NCBI RefSeq assembly: GCF_038002225.1
Contig: NZ_JBBOCA010000002.1
Coordinates: 42,590-106,589, forward strand
Reading direction: 5' to 3'
From: Paenibacillus sp. FSL R7-0204
Lineage (GTDB): Bacteria; Bacillota; Bacilli; Paenibacillales; Paenibacillaceae
Length of the DNA: 64,000 bases
In this document: positions 1 through 8,228 of the stretch, one piece after another
How positions within the stretch are numbered: the stretch's first letter is position 1
Layout: every line of letters starts with the position of its first letter
Position numbers and translations under genes: made by a program
Notes under the pieces: model-generated
What the model was told of the DNA's origin: nothing
Databases searched by the model: none
The model's input: only the letters and a program-made list of their open reading frames with translations

Positions 1-364
1 CCTGGAGCAGATCTGTAATGACTCCCTGTTCATGCGCCGTGGGCCGCAGCAGGAAGCTCCCCCCTTCGAACACATTCATCCAATCTGCCCCGGGTGCCAC
101 CGGCTCCAGATAGGCATCATTGAAGCTGATCAGCACCCGCTCATGCGGCAGATGGCTTCCGCCTGTTGTGCGGTGGAGGTGATTTTTGTTAATAAACACG
201 AGGTCTCCGGCCTCCAGCGCGTACATTCCATTCCGGATATAATAGTGCCGCTGCCCGGATAACAGATAATATATTTCGTAGAAATCATGGAAATGGTCGG
301 TGTCCATATTGAAATGCCCGATGCGCCGCAGCTGCTCAATCTGAAAGATAGGTTCCACCTTCAC
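1..364 (-). CDS. AraC-type transcriptional regulator, N-terminal part (cut by window edge)
   Basis: The minus-strand frame read from a GTG at 364 (a TTG at 367 is also possible) gives about 121 residues of a cupin-like sensor domain. It has the HFNMDTDHFHDFYEIYYLLSG core and the ALEAGDLVFINKNHLHRT strand pair typical of the AraC_binding domain, which normally precedes a C-terminal helix-turn-helix. That DNA-binding part lies beyond the left edge. A G-rich ribosome site precedes the start. The gene is divergent from the Gfo/Idh/MocA oxidoreductase and is the natural candidate to control it. The family usually senses a sugar or sugar acid; the ligand cannot be told from the sequence. The frame is open to the edge and is clearly coding. 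Confidence 0.8.
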   Translation of the reverse strand, partial: MKVEPIFQIEQLRRIGHFNMDTDHFHDFYEIYYLLSGQRHYYIRNGMYALEAGDLVFINKNHLHRTTGGSHLPHERVLISFNDAYLEPVAPGADWMNVFEGGSFLLRPTAHEQGVITDLLQ

Positions 365-421
365 CAAGCCCCCCGCCAGGATAAGATATACACAGTTTTG
401 AGCAAAATAGACTAAATACCG

Positions 422-450
422 TTCACTTTCTGCATTTTCTATACTATAAA
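422..450 (+). promoter_or_regulatory. putative sigma-A promoter of the oxidoreductase gene
   Basis: TTCACT (422-427) and TATAAA (445-450) are spaced by 17 bases, in the gap between the divergent AraC-type regulator and the oxidoreductase. The -35 box is a weak match, as expected for an activator-dependent promoter. Called by eye only. Confidence 0.4.
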
Positions 451-484
451 ATAGAATCAAATCCAAGTAAATGGAGTGATCCCC

Positions 485-1771
485 TTGTCCAAAAAGAAAT
501 ATGCACTTGTCGGCACCGGCGGCCGGGCTGAATTTTTCTATGGCGCCATTGTTACCGCTTACAACGAAACCTCCGAGCTGGTGGCCTTCTGCGATGTCAA
601 TCAGACGCGGATGAATTTCGCCAATCATATGCTTACAGACAAATACCATTACCATGAGGTCCCTACGTACAAGGCAGAAGACTTCGACCGGATGATCACC
701 GAGACCCGGCCCGACTTCGTGCTGGTGACTACGATTGACCGGACGCATCACAAGTATATCATCCGCGCGATGGAGCTGGGCTGTGATGTCATTTCCGAGA
801 AGCCGATGACGATTGACGAGGAGAAATGCCGGGAGATCTTCGATGCGATTGAGCATACCGGCCGGAATCTGCGGGTAACCTTCAACTACCGCTATGCGCC
901 GCATAACACGAAGATTCGTGAGGTCATTATGGATGGCGTGCTGGGCGAAATTCTGTCCGTGAACTTCGAGTGGCTGCTGAATACCCAGCATGGAGCGGAC
1001 TATTTCCGCAGATGGCACCGCGACAAGCGGAACAGCGGCGGCCTGCTGGTGCATAAATCGACGCATCACTTCGACCTGATGAACTTCTGGCTGGGGTCGC
1101 AGCCGGACACGGTTTTTGCCATGGGGGACCTGCGCTTCTACGGCAGAGAGAATGCCGAGAAACGGGGCATTACCGAGTTCTATCAGCGTGCCTACGGCAG
1201 CAAGGCTGCCGAGAACGACCCGTTCGCGCTACACCTGGACCGTAATGAACACCTGAAGAGCATGTACCTGGATGCCGAGCACGAGGACGGGTACCAGCGC
1301 GACCAGAGTGTGTTCGGGGACAATATCAGCATCGAGGACACTATGAACGTCATGGTCAAGTACAAGAACAAGACTGTCATGAACTATTCGCTTAACGCAT
1401 ATATGCCGTGGGAGGGCTTCATCATCGTGTTCAATGGTACACAGGGCCGGATGGAGGTGCGGATTACTGAGCAGTCCTACGTCAATTCCGGCGGCAAAAA
1501 AGAAAACGAAGGCGCGTTGGAAGGTGTCAGCATTATGATCTATCCGCACTTCAAGGAGCCTTACAGCGTGGAGTTCGAGAGCAGCAGTGGCGGACATGGC
1601 GGCGGCGATCCGGTGCTGCTGAGCGATATTTTTGATAAAAAGCAGGAGGACCGCTTCAACCGCGCAGCTTCGCACAAGGACGGCGCGATGTCCATTATGA
1701 CCGGCATTGCTGCCAACCGCTCCATGAAAACCGGCCAGTCGGTGCGGATTGCTGACCTCTGGCAGGGATAA
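485..1771 (+). CDS. Gfo/Idh/MocA family NAD(P)-dependent oxidoreductase
   Basis: This is a 428-residue soluble dehydrogenase-like protein. The N-terminus is a Rossmann fold (ALVGTGGRAEFF near residue 6), and the family signature SEKPMTIDEE follows near residue 100. A GFO_IDH_MocA C-terminal domain contains GGLLVHKSTHHFDLMNFW, where the lysine and histidines sit in the active site of relatives. Substrates in the family are sugars, inositols or sugar acids; none can be assigned here. TTG at 485 is preferred over GTG at 476, because GGAG (472-475) lies 9 bases before 485 and would abut a start at 476. The gene is divergent from an AraC-type regulator, which suggests inducible carbohydrate catabolism. 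A hairpin follows the stop codon. Confidence 0.88.
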   Translation: MSKKKYALVGTGGRAEFFYGAIVTAYNETSELVAFCDVNQTRMNFANHMLTDKYHYHEVPTYKAEDFDRMITETRPDFVLVTTIDRTHHKYIIRAMELGCDVISEKPMTIDEEKCREIFDAIEHTGRNLRVTFNYRYAPHNTKIREVIMDGVLGEILSVNFEWLLNTQHGADYFRRWHRDKRNSGGLLVHKSTHHFDLMNFWLGSQPDTVFAMGDLRFYGRENAEKRGITEFYQRAYGSKAAENDPFALHLDRNEHLKSMYLDAEHEDGYQRDQSVFGDNISIEDTMNVMVKYKNKTVMNYSLNAYMPWEGFIIVFNGTQGRMEVRITEQSYVNSGGKKENEGALEGVSIMIYPHFKEPYSVEFESSSGGHGGGDPVLLSDIFDKKQEDRFNRAASHKDGAMSIMTGIAANRSMKTGQSVRIADLWQG

Positions 1772-1790
1772 TCTAGCGCGTGTATCACAG

Positions 1791-1831
1791 CAGCCCCCTT
1801 TGATCACGGGTACGTGGTGGAAGGGGGGCTG
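1791..1831 (+). terminator. hairpin after the oxidoreductase gene
   Basis: Arms CAGCCCCCTT (1791-1800) and AAGGGGGGCTG (1821-1831) pair around a 20-base loop and are followed by TTCGGTTTT. The long loop and short T run make this a weak intrinsic terminator. Confidence 0.45.
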
Positions 1832-1899
1832 TGTTCGGTTTTCCGCACTCATCCGGCCCGCTCGCTTTGGCGAGAGCATATTGTGTTCGGTTTTTCGCA
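1830..1899. repeat. 18-bp direct repeat flanking a small hairpin
   Basis: TGTGTTCGGTTTTCCGCA (1830-1847) recurs with one change at 1882-1899. Between the copies a perfect little hairpin, CTCGC-TTTG-GCGAG, occupies 1861-1874. The unit lies in non-coding DNA between the oxidoreductase and the tRNA terminator. It resembles a short REP-like intergenic element; no other copy was noticed in this window. Confidence 0.5.
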
Positions 1900-1916
1900 T
1901 ACAATCATTTCTCAGC

Positions 1917-1948
1917 AAAAAAAAGACCCTTCATATAAGAAGGGCCTT
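1917..1948 (-). terminator. intrinsic terminator of tRNA-Leu
   Basis: Read on the minus strand, AAGGCCCTTC and GAAGGGTCTT pair around TTATAT and run into eight T residues, 26 bases downstream of the tRNA 3' end. Confidence 0.85.
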
Positions 1949-1974
1949 CGCTTGCATTACGGTTAAAACCATTA

Positions 1975-2058
1975 TGCGGTCAAGAGGACTCGAACCTCCA
2001 CGATATTGCTACCACTGGCACCTGAAGCCAGCGCGTCTGCCAATTCCGCCATGACCGC
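1975..2058 (-). tRNA. tRNA-Leu (anticodon CAG)
   Basis: The 84-nt minus-strand sequence has acceptor arms GCGGTCA and TGACCGC plus discriminator A, and a leucine-type D arm (TGGCGGAATTGGCAGACGC). The anticodon stem-loop is CTGGC-TTCAGGT-GCCAG, giving anticodon CAG. A long variable arm and GGTTCGAGTCC in the T loop follow. The long variable arm fits the class II leucine tRNAs. No CCA is encoded. A promoter lies upstream and a terminator downstream, so it is transcribed alone. Confidence 0.95.
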
Positions 2059-2088
2059 AAAGAAAACATTCAATGCAACGCAAGAAGT

Positions 2089-2117
2089 AATATATCATGA
2101 ATTCTTCAGAAGAACAA
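2089..2117 (-). promoter_or_regulatory. promoter of tRNA-Leu
   Basis: On the minus strand TTGTTC (2117-2112) and TATATT (2094-2089) are separated by exactly 17 bases, with the tRNA starting about 24 bases after the expected transcription start. Confidence 0.6.
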
Positions 2118-2238
2118 GTCTTTTTTTTATTATGGTTAAGGAGGAACATAGCCGCATGGGGAGGGGGTTAACTGGCGCATCATAGTTTGCCTCAACCTAC
2201 AGTTGATTTTGTTATGCTGCGTGCCCTACTCCAGTATA

Positions 2239-2267
2239 TGGGTTATTTCGAGAGCTGATATTATAAT
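2239..2267 (+). promoter_or_regulatory. putative promoter of the XRE-C39-like gene
   Basis: A perfect TATAAT at 2262-2267 lies about 43 bases before the start codon. The -35 region at 2239-2244 (TGGGTT) is poor. Autoregulation by the encoded XRE domain is possible, but no clear palindrome was seen. Confidence 0.4.
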
Positions 2268-2309
2268 AGACTTACGACGTCGGAATCCATTATAGGAGTT
2301 GTATTGCGC

Positions 2310-4103
2310 ATGATCGTTAGCGAAAAAGTTGGTAAACGGATTGCTACCCTCCGCAAAACAAAAGGCTTGTCACAGGAACAATTAGCGGAACTGCTCCATG
2401 TCAGCGCCCAAGCAGTATCCAAATGGGAGACCGGCAAGTCTCTGCCGGAAACAGCCACACTTCCCTTGCTATCCGCCGCATTAAATCACTCGATTGACAG
2501 CATTCTGCTGCCCCAGGAGCTCGTGGTGCTCTCTGCGATCTATACGGATGGACAGCAGGAGCTGGATGTTACCCAGCTTGTGAACCAGTTCGTAGCCTCA
2601 GACCGCTTAAGCTTAATTCCTGGGGAGCACCTCTTTCCCCACTCATGGAATGACGGCCGCCTGAAGCTGCTGCTTGTCACCTATGAGACCCCTGACGGCA
2701 TGTACTCGACCTTTGTGCTGAAGGACCAGTTGCTTAAGATAGACATCCATTCGAACGGATATGTCTCAAGCAGTAATGAGCTGCAGATTATTGCTGCGCA
2801 TTATGGGAATGAACAGGCACACCGCAGCGTTGCGGACAAAATGAAGCATTATGAGCATTTCCGCTGGACTCAGTTCACCGCCACACATGAGCTGTTTCCC
2901 AGTCTAGTCGACTGCGGGGGTCAGGACTACCTGCTGCTGGTCTACCTGAATGCCGAAGGTATTCATGCCATAAGCTGTGCGGAAGGTGAACAGATTCATT
3001 ACAGCCAGGACCGCTGCCATTTCTATCAGACCCGCTCCTCCCGGGATCAATGCATCATTGAAGGGATTCCGCGGCTGGGCTTCGGGCAGGGTCAGGATTG
3101 CTCCTGGGCAGGAGCCATGATGCTCGCTCTTACCGCCAGAGGCATAGAGACCACCTATGAGCAGGTGATGGGCTATTCGGGAGCCTGCTGGAGAGTGGCT
3201 TTTGAACCGGTATGGGACTACAGTTCTGCAGATGCCCTCGTCGTCTATGACTACTCCATCCCCGCCTGTAAGGCTTATGGACTTATTGCCCACCGGGCCA
3301 ACCGCTTAGAGCCGCAGCAGCGCACAGCCGAGAAGCTGGCGATTCTGGAAGATATCCGCCAAGGCAGACTGCCCCTTGCCATTAACCTCAGGGTAGCGCC
3401 GGAGTGGGGAGTCATTACAGGATATCTGGCGGAGGGGGATGTGCTGCTGTGCCGCAGTTATTTTGACGATGAGACCTTCAGTGAGCTTGAAGTTGATCCT
3501 GAATTCCAGGCTCATATGAGGATAAGTCAAGGATATCTCCATGTGGATCAATGGCCTTACCGGTTGATTCGCCTTAGCGATCAGTCAGAAGCCCCGTCTG
3601 CGCTTGAGAATCTGTATGCATCGCTCCGCGTTAAGCTGGAATCTATGAAGGCTGAGGCCATAGCCAACAACGGCACTTATGCTGTAGGATACAAAGCGCT
3701 GGAGCTATGGAGAGAGGGGCTCCTGGATCAACCATGGTATACCGCAGCGGACGAAGAAGCCTTCAGCCGCAGGTTATCAGTCAATCACTTCTGCATGATG
3801 GCCCTGGCAGATGCCCGCCGCTGCGCCGCCGCCTACTTGCGCAACTCTCTGCCGCTGGTGTATGACCCGCAACAACAGGCAGCCTTGGAAGAGATGGCTG
3901 CATTGTATGAAGCAATGGCAGCTTTGCTGGAAGACTTATATGAGGCGTTACCCGACCCTGCTGTCCTCCGAAAGAAAGGCGCCTCCTCCAGACTCAGCTG
4001 GACCTCCCGGCAACGCGGGCAGCAGGCGGAATTACTGACGCGGATAGCCTCAATGGAGCACCGGGGAGATACTCTTGCACAAACGGTGCTGAGCCTCGCC
4101 TAA
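2310..4103 (+). CDS. XRE-family regulator fused to a C39-peptidase-like domain
   Basis: This is a 597-residue single-gene fusion. Residues about 5-60 are a Cro/C1-type helix-turn-helix (LRKTKGLSQEQLAELLHVSA, then QAVSKWETGKSLPE). After about 180 unassigned residues comes a papain-like fold resembling peptidase C39 or BtrH-N. It has GQGQDCSWAGAMMLALTARG with Cys264, and later PEWGVITGY near residue 364. Peptidases of this fold carry a histidine in front of the VITGY strand. Here that position reads PEW, so catalysis is doubtful and a peptide- or ligand-sensing role is inferred. The C-terminal 150 residues are helical. AGGAG at 2294-2298 serves either ATG 2310 or TTG 2304. It stands alone, with terminator-like hairpins around it. 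Confidence 0.75.
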   Translation: MIVSEKVGKRIATLRKTKGLSQEQLAELLHVSAQAVSKWETGKSLPETATLPLLSAALNHSIDSILLPQELVVLSAIYTDGQQELDVTQLVNQFVASDRLSLIPGEHLFPHSWNDGRLKLLLVTYETPDGMYSTFVLKDQLLKIDIHSNGYVSSSNELQIIAAHYGNEQAHRSVADKMKHYEHFRWTQFTATHELFPSLVDCGGQDYLLLVYLNAEGIHAISCAEGEQIHYSQDRCHFYQTRSSRDQCIIEGIPRLGFGQGQDCSWAGAMMLALTARGIETTYEQVMGYSGACWRVAFEPVWDYSSADALVVYDYSIPACKAYGLIAHRANRLEPQQRTAEKLAILEDIRQGRLPLAINLRVAPEWGVITGYLAEGDVLLCRSYFDDETFSELEVDPEFQAHMRISQGYLHVDQWPYRLIRLSDQSEAPSALENLYASLRVKLESMKAEAIANNGTYAVGYKALELWREGLLDQPWYTAADEEAFSRRLSVNHFCMMALADARRCAAAYLRNSLPLVYDPQQQAALEEMAALYEAMAALLEDLYEALPDPAVLRKKGASSRLSWTSRQRGQQAELLTRIASMEHRGDTLAQTVLSLA

Positions 4104-4130
4104 GGTAACGTTGTTGTGTAACCTAACAGG

Positions 4131-4180
4131 CAGCAGCTTAAGCAGAAGCGCCGGACGCTTTTGCTTAAGCCAGACTGCTG
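4131..4180. terminator. long hairpin between convergent genes
   Basis: CTTAAGCAGAAGCG (4137-4150) pairs with CGCTTTTGCTTAAG (one G-T pair) around a four-base loop, and the outer arms CAGCAG/CTGCTG extend it. No T run follows. It probably ends transcription from the XRE-type gene and the convergent AraC-GyrI gene. Confidence 0.6.
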
Positions 4181-4187
4181 TTCGGAG

Positions 4188-5093
4188 TTAAACTAACTTA
4201 CGGACCGGCCGCAGCACCGCATACCCGTAACCCTCCGGGAAATGCCGCTGATAATCCTGTTTCTCCTCTTCGTCCCACATATAGCCCATAACCGCAGGAT
4301 CATAATTCCAGGCCACTTCTTCAACGATACGCATTACCTGCCCATTATCCTGCAAGTAATCAAAGGGCGGATGAAAAAAGACCAGATACTCCGATTCCGG
4401 GATATCCCAACACTCCATGCCCTCCGGAACCGCCCCGTCATAGTCAGCCGCGACAAGGATACCATACAGATAGCCTTTGCGCCCCTCCTGATAGAACCAG
4501 CCTGCCGTCTGGCCCAGTTGACCAGGAAGCTTAAGGTGCGACATACTCTCCAGAGTTCCGGAGACCTCATCGCAGTCATGCCCATTCTCCCAGAATCCTC
4601 CGTAATTGTTAGAGCCGATATCGCGGATGCCGATAAACTTATGCGCCGGTATCCACTCAAGCTTAATCTCAGCTTCCTGCAAATGTACCTTTCTCATTCT
4701 ATCCCGCTCCCTGATCAGATAATGATAAGGAGAGAACACCTCGGCACGAATGGCAAGCGGGATCGGCTGTGGAGCCTGGCGGTAGGCATGTGGAGTGAGC
4801 TTGAAGGCTCTGAGAAAAGCCCGCGTGAACGCCTCCTGGGAGGAAAATCCGAACTTCACGGCAATATCAAGAATTCGCGCATCCGTGTCCCTAAGCTCCA
4901 GTGCCGCCCGGCCAATCCGGCGCTGCCAGACATAGTCCCGCAGCGTCATCCCGGTCAGCGCATGAAATTGCCTGGTGCAGTAATACGGCGAATACCCTAA
5001 ATGTCTCGACATCTCCAGCAGCGTAGGCGAAGCCGCAAGATCCTCCTCCACCCAGTCAATCATGCGCTGAACCATCTCATTCCATTCGTACAT
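4188..5093 (-). CDS. AraC-family regulator with C-terminal GyrI-like domain
   Basis: This 301-residue protein has two AraC-type helix-turn-helix motifs at residues about 8-105 (the second containing ILDIAVKFGFSSQEAFTRAF, then LTPHAYR). A GyrI-like effector-binding domain covers about 130-298. This is the Rob/SoxS-like layout of multidrug-sensing regulators, and GyrI-like domains bind small amphipathic molecules. The start ATG at 5093 follows AAAGGAGGAGG. It is convergent with the XRE-type gene and lies upstream of a GNAT gene on the same strand (about 110 bases away). No obvious efflux target is adjacent, so the regulon is unknown. Confidence 0.88.
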   Translation of the reverse strand: MYEWNEMVQRMIDWVEEDLAASPTLLEMSRHLGYSPYYCTRQFHALTGMTLRDYVWQRRIGRAALELRDTDARILDIAVKFGFSSQEAFTRAFLRAFKLTPHAYRQAPQPIPLAIRAEVFSPYHYLIRERDRMRKVHLQEAEIKLEWIPAHKFIGIRDIGSNNYGGFWENGHDCDEVSGTLESMSHLKLPGQLGQTAGWFYQEGRKGYLYGILVAADYDGAVPEGMECWDIPESEYLVFFHPPFDYLQDNGQVMRIVEEVAWNYDPAVMGYMWDEEEKQDYQRHFPEGYGYAVLRPVRKLV

Positions 5094-5201
5094 TGTTGTC
5101 CTCCTCCTTTCATTGTTGATTTTAGCAGAGGCCTAGAGTGTAGATATGACTTGAGTTGTGGTGCCTATAATCCTATTTGTATCTTCACAATTTGTATATT
5201 T

Positions 5202-6089
5202 TTAGAACATCCCGCCCCCGATAAGGATATGCCTCATGACACGGTCCCTGGTGAACCCGTTCTTGTCGTAGAAGCGGATGGCGGCTGTATTCTCTTCACC
5301 GACAACCAAACTGATACCCGAATAACCCAGCGCTTTGTATTTCTCTGCCAGACAGGCAATCAGTTGCCTGCCTATGCCCCGGCTTCTCTCTTCGGGCCGG
5401 GTACACAGGTACTCCAGATGAAGGGTGCCGGTCCGCGCATTTTTTCTAACGATTATGTATCCGGTGAATAGGCCCTCGTTAAGGACAGCGTGAACGTCAT
5501 ATTCACTATTGCTGTTGTCTTCTATCTCTGCAGTAATCTCCTCCGGGGTGAGAATTGCACCTTGAAATTGCTGATTATGCAGATCGAGAATCTCCCCGGT
5601 CCACCTGGAGGCAGGTTCTGTGATGGGCAGCAGGGACAAGCCAGGGTGCATGTGGCGGCGGCTGTCAGGCGCTGATGCCATAGCGATCGAGTAGTGGTAG
5701 TGCGTGTTCACTTTCTCGGCCCGATAGCGGGCAACATATTCAATGAGCGCAGTATTATCATCACTAATAAAAAGATGGACGTACCTTATAGCTTCAGCTT
5801 GAGCGGTCTCACTCAGATAGTTGAATAAGAGCTGGAGCTCTTCTTCAGGGTGAGCTGAATAATAAGGGCCCCATACCTCAATATCCTCTTGCCCGCCCCC
5901 AACATCATAGATGTCCAGGATAATCGCACCAGTAATACGTTCTCCTTCATACAGCACCAGACTGGCTTCCTCCATACCATTACTAAGGTCATACATAACA
6001 TCATCCAGCGTACTGCCTACATACCCGCACTGCTGGTCTCCTGTATTGCGGGCGCAGATGAACGCCGCTAACTTCCCGATATCGGTCAA
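5202..6089 (-). CDS. GNAT-family N-acetyltransferase, two-domain
   Basis: This is a 295-residue protein with two GNAT folds. The C-terminal one is complete, with the acetyl-CoA loop RSRGIGRQLI near residue 240 followed by GYSGISLVVGEENTAAIRFY. The N-terminal half (residues 1-140) is a diverged copy without a clean Q/R-x-x-G-x-G/A loop. Such tandem GNATs usually acetylate small amines or peptides, but the substrate is unknown. The start is a TTG at 6089, supported by AGGGGGAG eight bases upstream. It is followed by the AraC-GyrI gene after about 110 bases and could be regulated with it. Confidence 0.85.
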   Translation of the reverse strand: MTDIGKLAAFICARNTGDQQCGYVGSTLDDVMYDLSNGMEEASLVLYEGERITGAIILDIYDVGGGQEDIEVWGPYYSAHPEEELQLLFNYLSETAQAEAIRYVHLFISDDNTALIEYVARYRAEKVNTHYHYSIAMASAPDSRRHMHPGLSLLPITEPASRWTGEILDLHNQQFQGAILTPEEITAEIEDNSNSEYDVHAVLNEGLFTGYIIVRKNARTGTLHLEYLCTRPEERSRGIGRQLIACLAEKYKALGYSGISLVVGEENTAAIRFYDKNGFTRDRVMRHILIGGGMF

Positions 6090-6278
6090 ACGATTCTCCC
6101 CCTAATCATAGAATGACTAGTATAAGTTAATTCCACCTATCTACTAATAGTACGTTATCCCGCGCCCAAAGACAGCCCCGGGTTGTTCAAAAATAATCCG
6201 CAGAACTCCATACCCGCACAAGCCGCCCCCCAGGTTCTGAGTAAAATAAAGTAAATAGAACAGTGAGGTGAATGACGA

Positions 6279-6668
6279 ATGGCAAATTCAACAAAGCTCC
6301 GCAAGCGGGCACAGCAGCTGAAAGGCCAGCCGGTCTGCATCACTTTGCATAATGGGCGTTCCTACGTAGGGTGGATTACAGACCTGAACCAGGAGGCGGT
6401 GATTCTGTCCAGACCCAGCACGCGTAAGGGGCCGCACCCGAAACGGAAATCCTCTTCAGCTGCTCGCAGAGCAGAGGTATCCGGCTTCATGCCTCTACTC
6501 GGCTCGCTGATGGGCGGTGGAGGCGGGGCTGCCAGTATCGGAGGGCTGGGACGGTTCATGGGCATGTTCGGAATGGTACAGAAGGCTATGCCGGTAATGA
6601 AGATGGGCTACAATATGATTAAGTCAATCCGGCCTTTTCTGGGCGGGCTCAAAGGCTTAATGGGCTAA
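6279..6668 (+). CDS. small basic protein with Sm-like N-terminus and hydrophobic tail, unknown function
   Basis: This 129-residue protein was not recognised as a named family. The first 50 residues (QPVCITLHNGRSYVGWITDL core) read like a small five-stranded Sm or SH3-like barrel. A very basic segment follows (STRKGPHPKRKSSSAARRAE), then a Gly/Met-rich, strongly hydrophobic tail with GGGGGAASIGGLGRFMGMFG. The tail could be membrane- or coat-associated, as in small spore-coat proteins of this group; that is inference. GAGGTG lies 8 bases before the ATG. It is divergent from the GNAT gene and is closed by a strong bidirectional hairpin. Confidence 0.7.
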   Translation: MANSTKLRKRAQQLKGQPVCITLHNGRSYVGWITDLNQEAVILSRPSTRKGPHPKRKSSSAARRAEVSGFMPLLGSLMGGGGGAASIGGLGRFMGMFGMVQKAMPVMKMGYNMIKSIRPFLGGLKGLMG

Positions 6669-6680
6669 TACGTATATTTA

Positions 6681-6723
6681 AAAAAACGGATGTGCCGCCA
6701 TTACGCATGGGCACATCCGTTTT
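6681..6723. terminator. bidirectional intrinsic terminator
   Basis: ACGGATGTGCC (6686-6696) pairs with GGCACATCCGT (6710-6720), flanked by A runs on the left and T residues on the right. It serves the convergent small-protein gene and the LysM-GH18 gene. Confidence 0.85.
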
Positions 6724-6769
6724 GGTGTGTAGCTTCTTACGCCGCTTGCTGGCCTCACGGGTCTCCGGT

Positions 6770-8056
6770 CTATTTTTTAACCACCTTGAAGTTATCCGTA
6801 AGCAGCAGCCAATTCTGCGGAAAAGGCAGGCCCAGCTTCCAGTAGCTGATGCCCCGCAGCCTGAGCTCCTTGATCAGATCGAACTTGGCCTGAATCGAGC
6901 GGGCATCCTCAAACCATACCTTATGCTGCCGCCCCTCGTCATCGGTGTAATTGAAATGCGGTGCCTCTGCTCTATAGTCATATTGAATGGCCGCATTCCT
7001 GTTCCTTGCCAGATCAATGGCCGCCTGCGGGCTGAGCGCTTTGGCATATTGCCCGCCCGCTACAAAAGGTAACGTCCAATCATAACCGTACAGATTCTGG
7101 CCCATCATGATTTTACCGGCTGGCATCTCGCTTGCTGCATAGGTCAACACCTGACGGACAGGCCCGATGGGCGAGACAGGCATCGCCGGTCCCCCGCTGT
7201 AGCCCCATTCATACGTCATAATAATGACGAAGTCGGCCACCTCACCGTGGACCTTGTAGTCATGCGCGGTATACCAGGCCCCAACCTGTGACGCGCTAGT
7301 CTTGGGGGCAAGGGCGGTGGACAACAGGAAGCCCTCCTTGTGAATGACCTCTGCCGCTTTCCGCAGAAAAGTATTGTATGCTTCACGGTCCTCCGGCCGG
7401 AGAAACTCCAGATCAAAGTGGATATCCCGGAAGTTCAGCCGCTTCGCTTCCGCAATGATGTTCTCAAGCAGCCGGTCCTGGACCTCCTGATCATTCATAA
7501 TGATGCGCCCGAGCTCCGAGCTGAACTGGGCATCCTCCAGATTCGTCACGACCATCATCAGCGTCACCTGATGCTCTGCGGCAATGGAGGCGAGGCCGTC
7601 CAGAGGCGGCGGTACCAGCGTTCCGTCCCGCTTGATCCGGAAGCTGAACGGTGCGAGATACGTCAACTCAGGAGCAGCCTCACGCGCAGCATTCTGCAGC
7701 GGCTCGGAGACACTCTCCCCCCGGGGCTCCACATAAGCGTTCACTTCCGCCTGCCGCCTGGGTCCAGGGGGAAGGTACAACCGGAGCCCGACTTGTAGCG
7801 GCTGATTCAGCGTCAGCCCGTTCACCTCCGCCAGCCCGCTTGCCTTCAGGCCGAACCGCTTGGCGATGCTGTAGTAGCTGTCGCCCGGCTGCACCCAATA
7901 ATATTGCCCGGCAATCGGAATTACCAGCGCCTGCCCTGCCACCAGCCTTCCCGGCGCAGAGAGCTGATTCGCCTCAGTTATCGTATCTGTGCTGATTCCG
8001 TAGGCCTGCGCAATGCCATACAGCGTCTGGCCCGGCTGCACTACATGTATTTGCAT
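6770..8056 (-). CDS. LysM-GH18 cortex-lytic type glycosidase (YaaH/SleL-like)
   Basis: This 428-residue protein has two N-terminal LysM modules (MQIHVVQPGQTLYGIAQAYG, then YYWVQPGDSYYSIAKRFG; residues 1-95). They are followed by a GH18 barrel at about 110-425. The catalytic strand reads RDIHFDLEF with Glu217 as proton donor and Asp215 two residues before it; the earlier Asp of classical chitinases is His213. SleL/YaaH proteins are N-acetylglucosaminidases that trim spore-cortex muropeptides during germination. There is no signal peptide, which fits deposition on the spore from the mother cell. A weak AGGGATGG precedes the ATG. This supports a spore-forming host. Confidence 0.88.
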   Translation of the reverse strand: MQIHVVQPGQTLYGIAQAYGISTDTITEANQLSAPGRLVAGQALVIPIAGQYYWVQPGDSYYSIAKRFGLKASGLAEVNGLTLNQPLQVGLRLYLPPGPRRQAEVNAYVEPRGESVSEPLQNAAREAAPELTYLAPFSFRIKRDGTLVPPPLDGLASIAAEHQVTLMMVVTNLEDAQFSSELGRIIMNDQEVQDRLLENIIAEAKRLNFRDIHFDLEFLRPEDREAYNTFLRKAAEVIHKEGFLLSTALAPKTSASQVGAWYTAHDYKVHGEVADFVIIMTYEWGYSGGPAMPVSPIGPVRQVLTYAASEMPAGKIMMGQNLYGYDWTLPFVAGGQYAKALSPQAAIDLARNRNAAIQYDYRAEAPHFNYTDDEGRQHKVWFEDARSIQAKFDLIKELRLRGISYWKLGLPFPQNWLLLTDNFKVVKK

Positions 8057-8158
8057 ATCGTTCTTGCCATCCCTTCATAGTAGCCGTTTTATCTCTATTT
8101 TATTCGGCGGCCCTGCGGGTATGCGGAATCAGGCGGATCATGTAAATTCAATATTTGC

Positions 8159-8184
8159 AAAAAAAGACACCCCGGAGGGTGCCT
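8159..8184 (-). terminator. intrinsic terminator of the GH3 gene
   Basis: On the minus strand GGCACCCT-CC-GGGGTGTC is followed by seven T residues, 45 bases after the GH3 stop codon. It shares its 3' arm and T run with four other minus-strand terminators in this window. Confidence 0.88.
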
Positions 8185-8228
8185 TGATGCTGGTGCTATC
8201 AATGGTTACTGATACAATGATGCTGATA

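Noticed and set aside
1229..1918. Minus-strand open frame of 229 codons over the oxidoreductase end
   Set aside because: No domain or ribosome site, and antisense to a clear Gfo/Idh/MocA gene.
2142..2190. Tiny open frame ATGGGGAGGGGG... after an AAGGAGG-like run
   Set aside because: Only eight codons, with no similarity; the run is probably chance in the tRNA-XRE gap.
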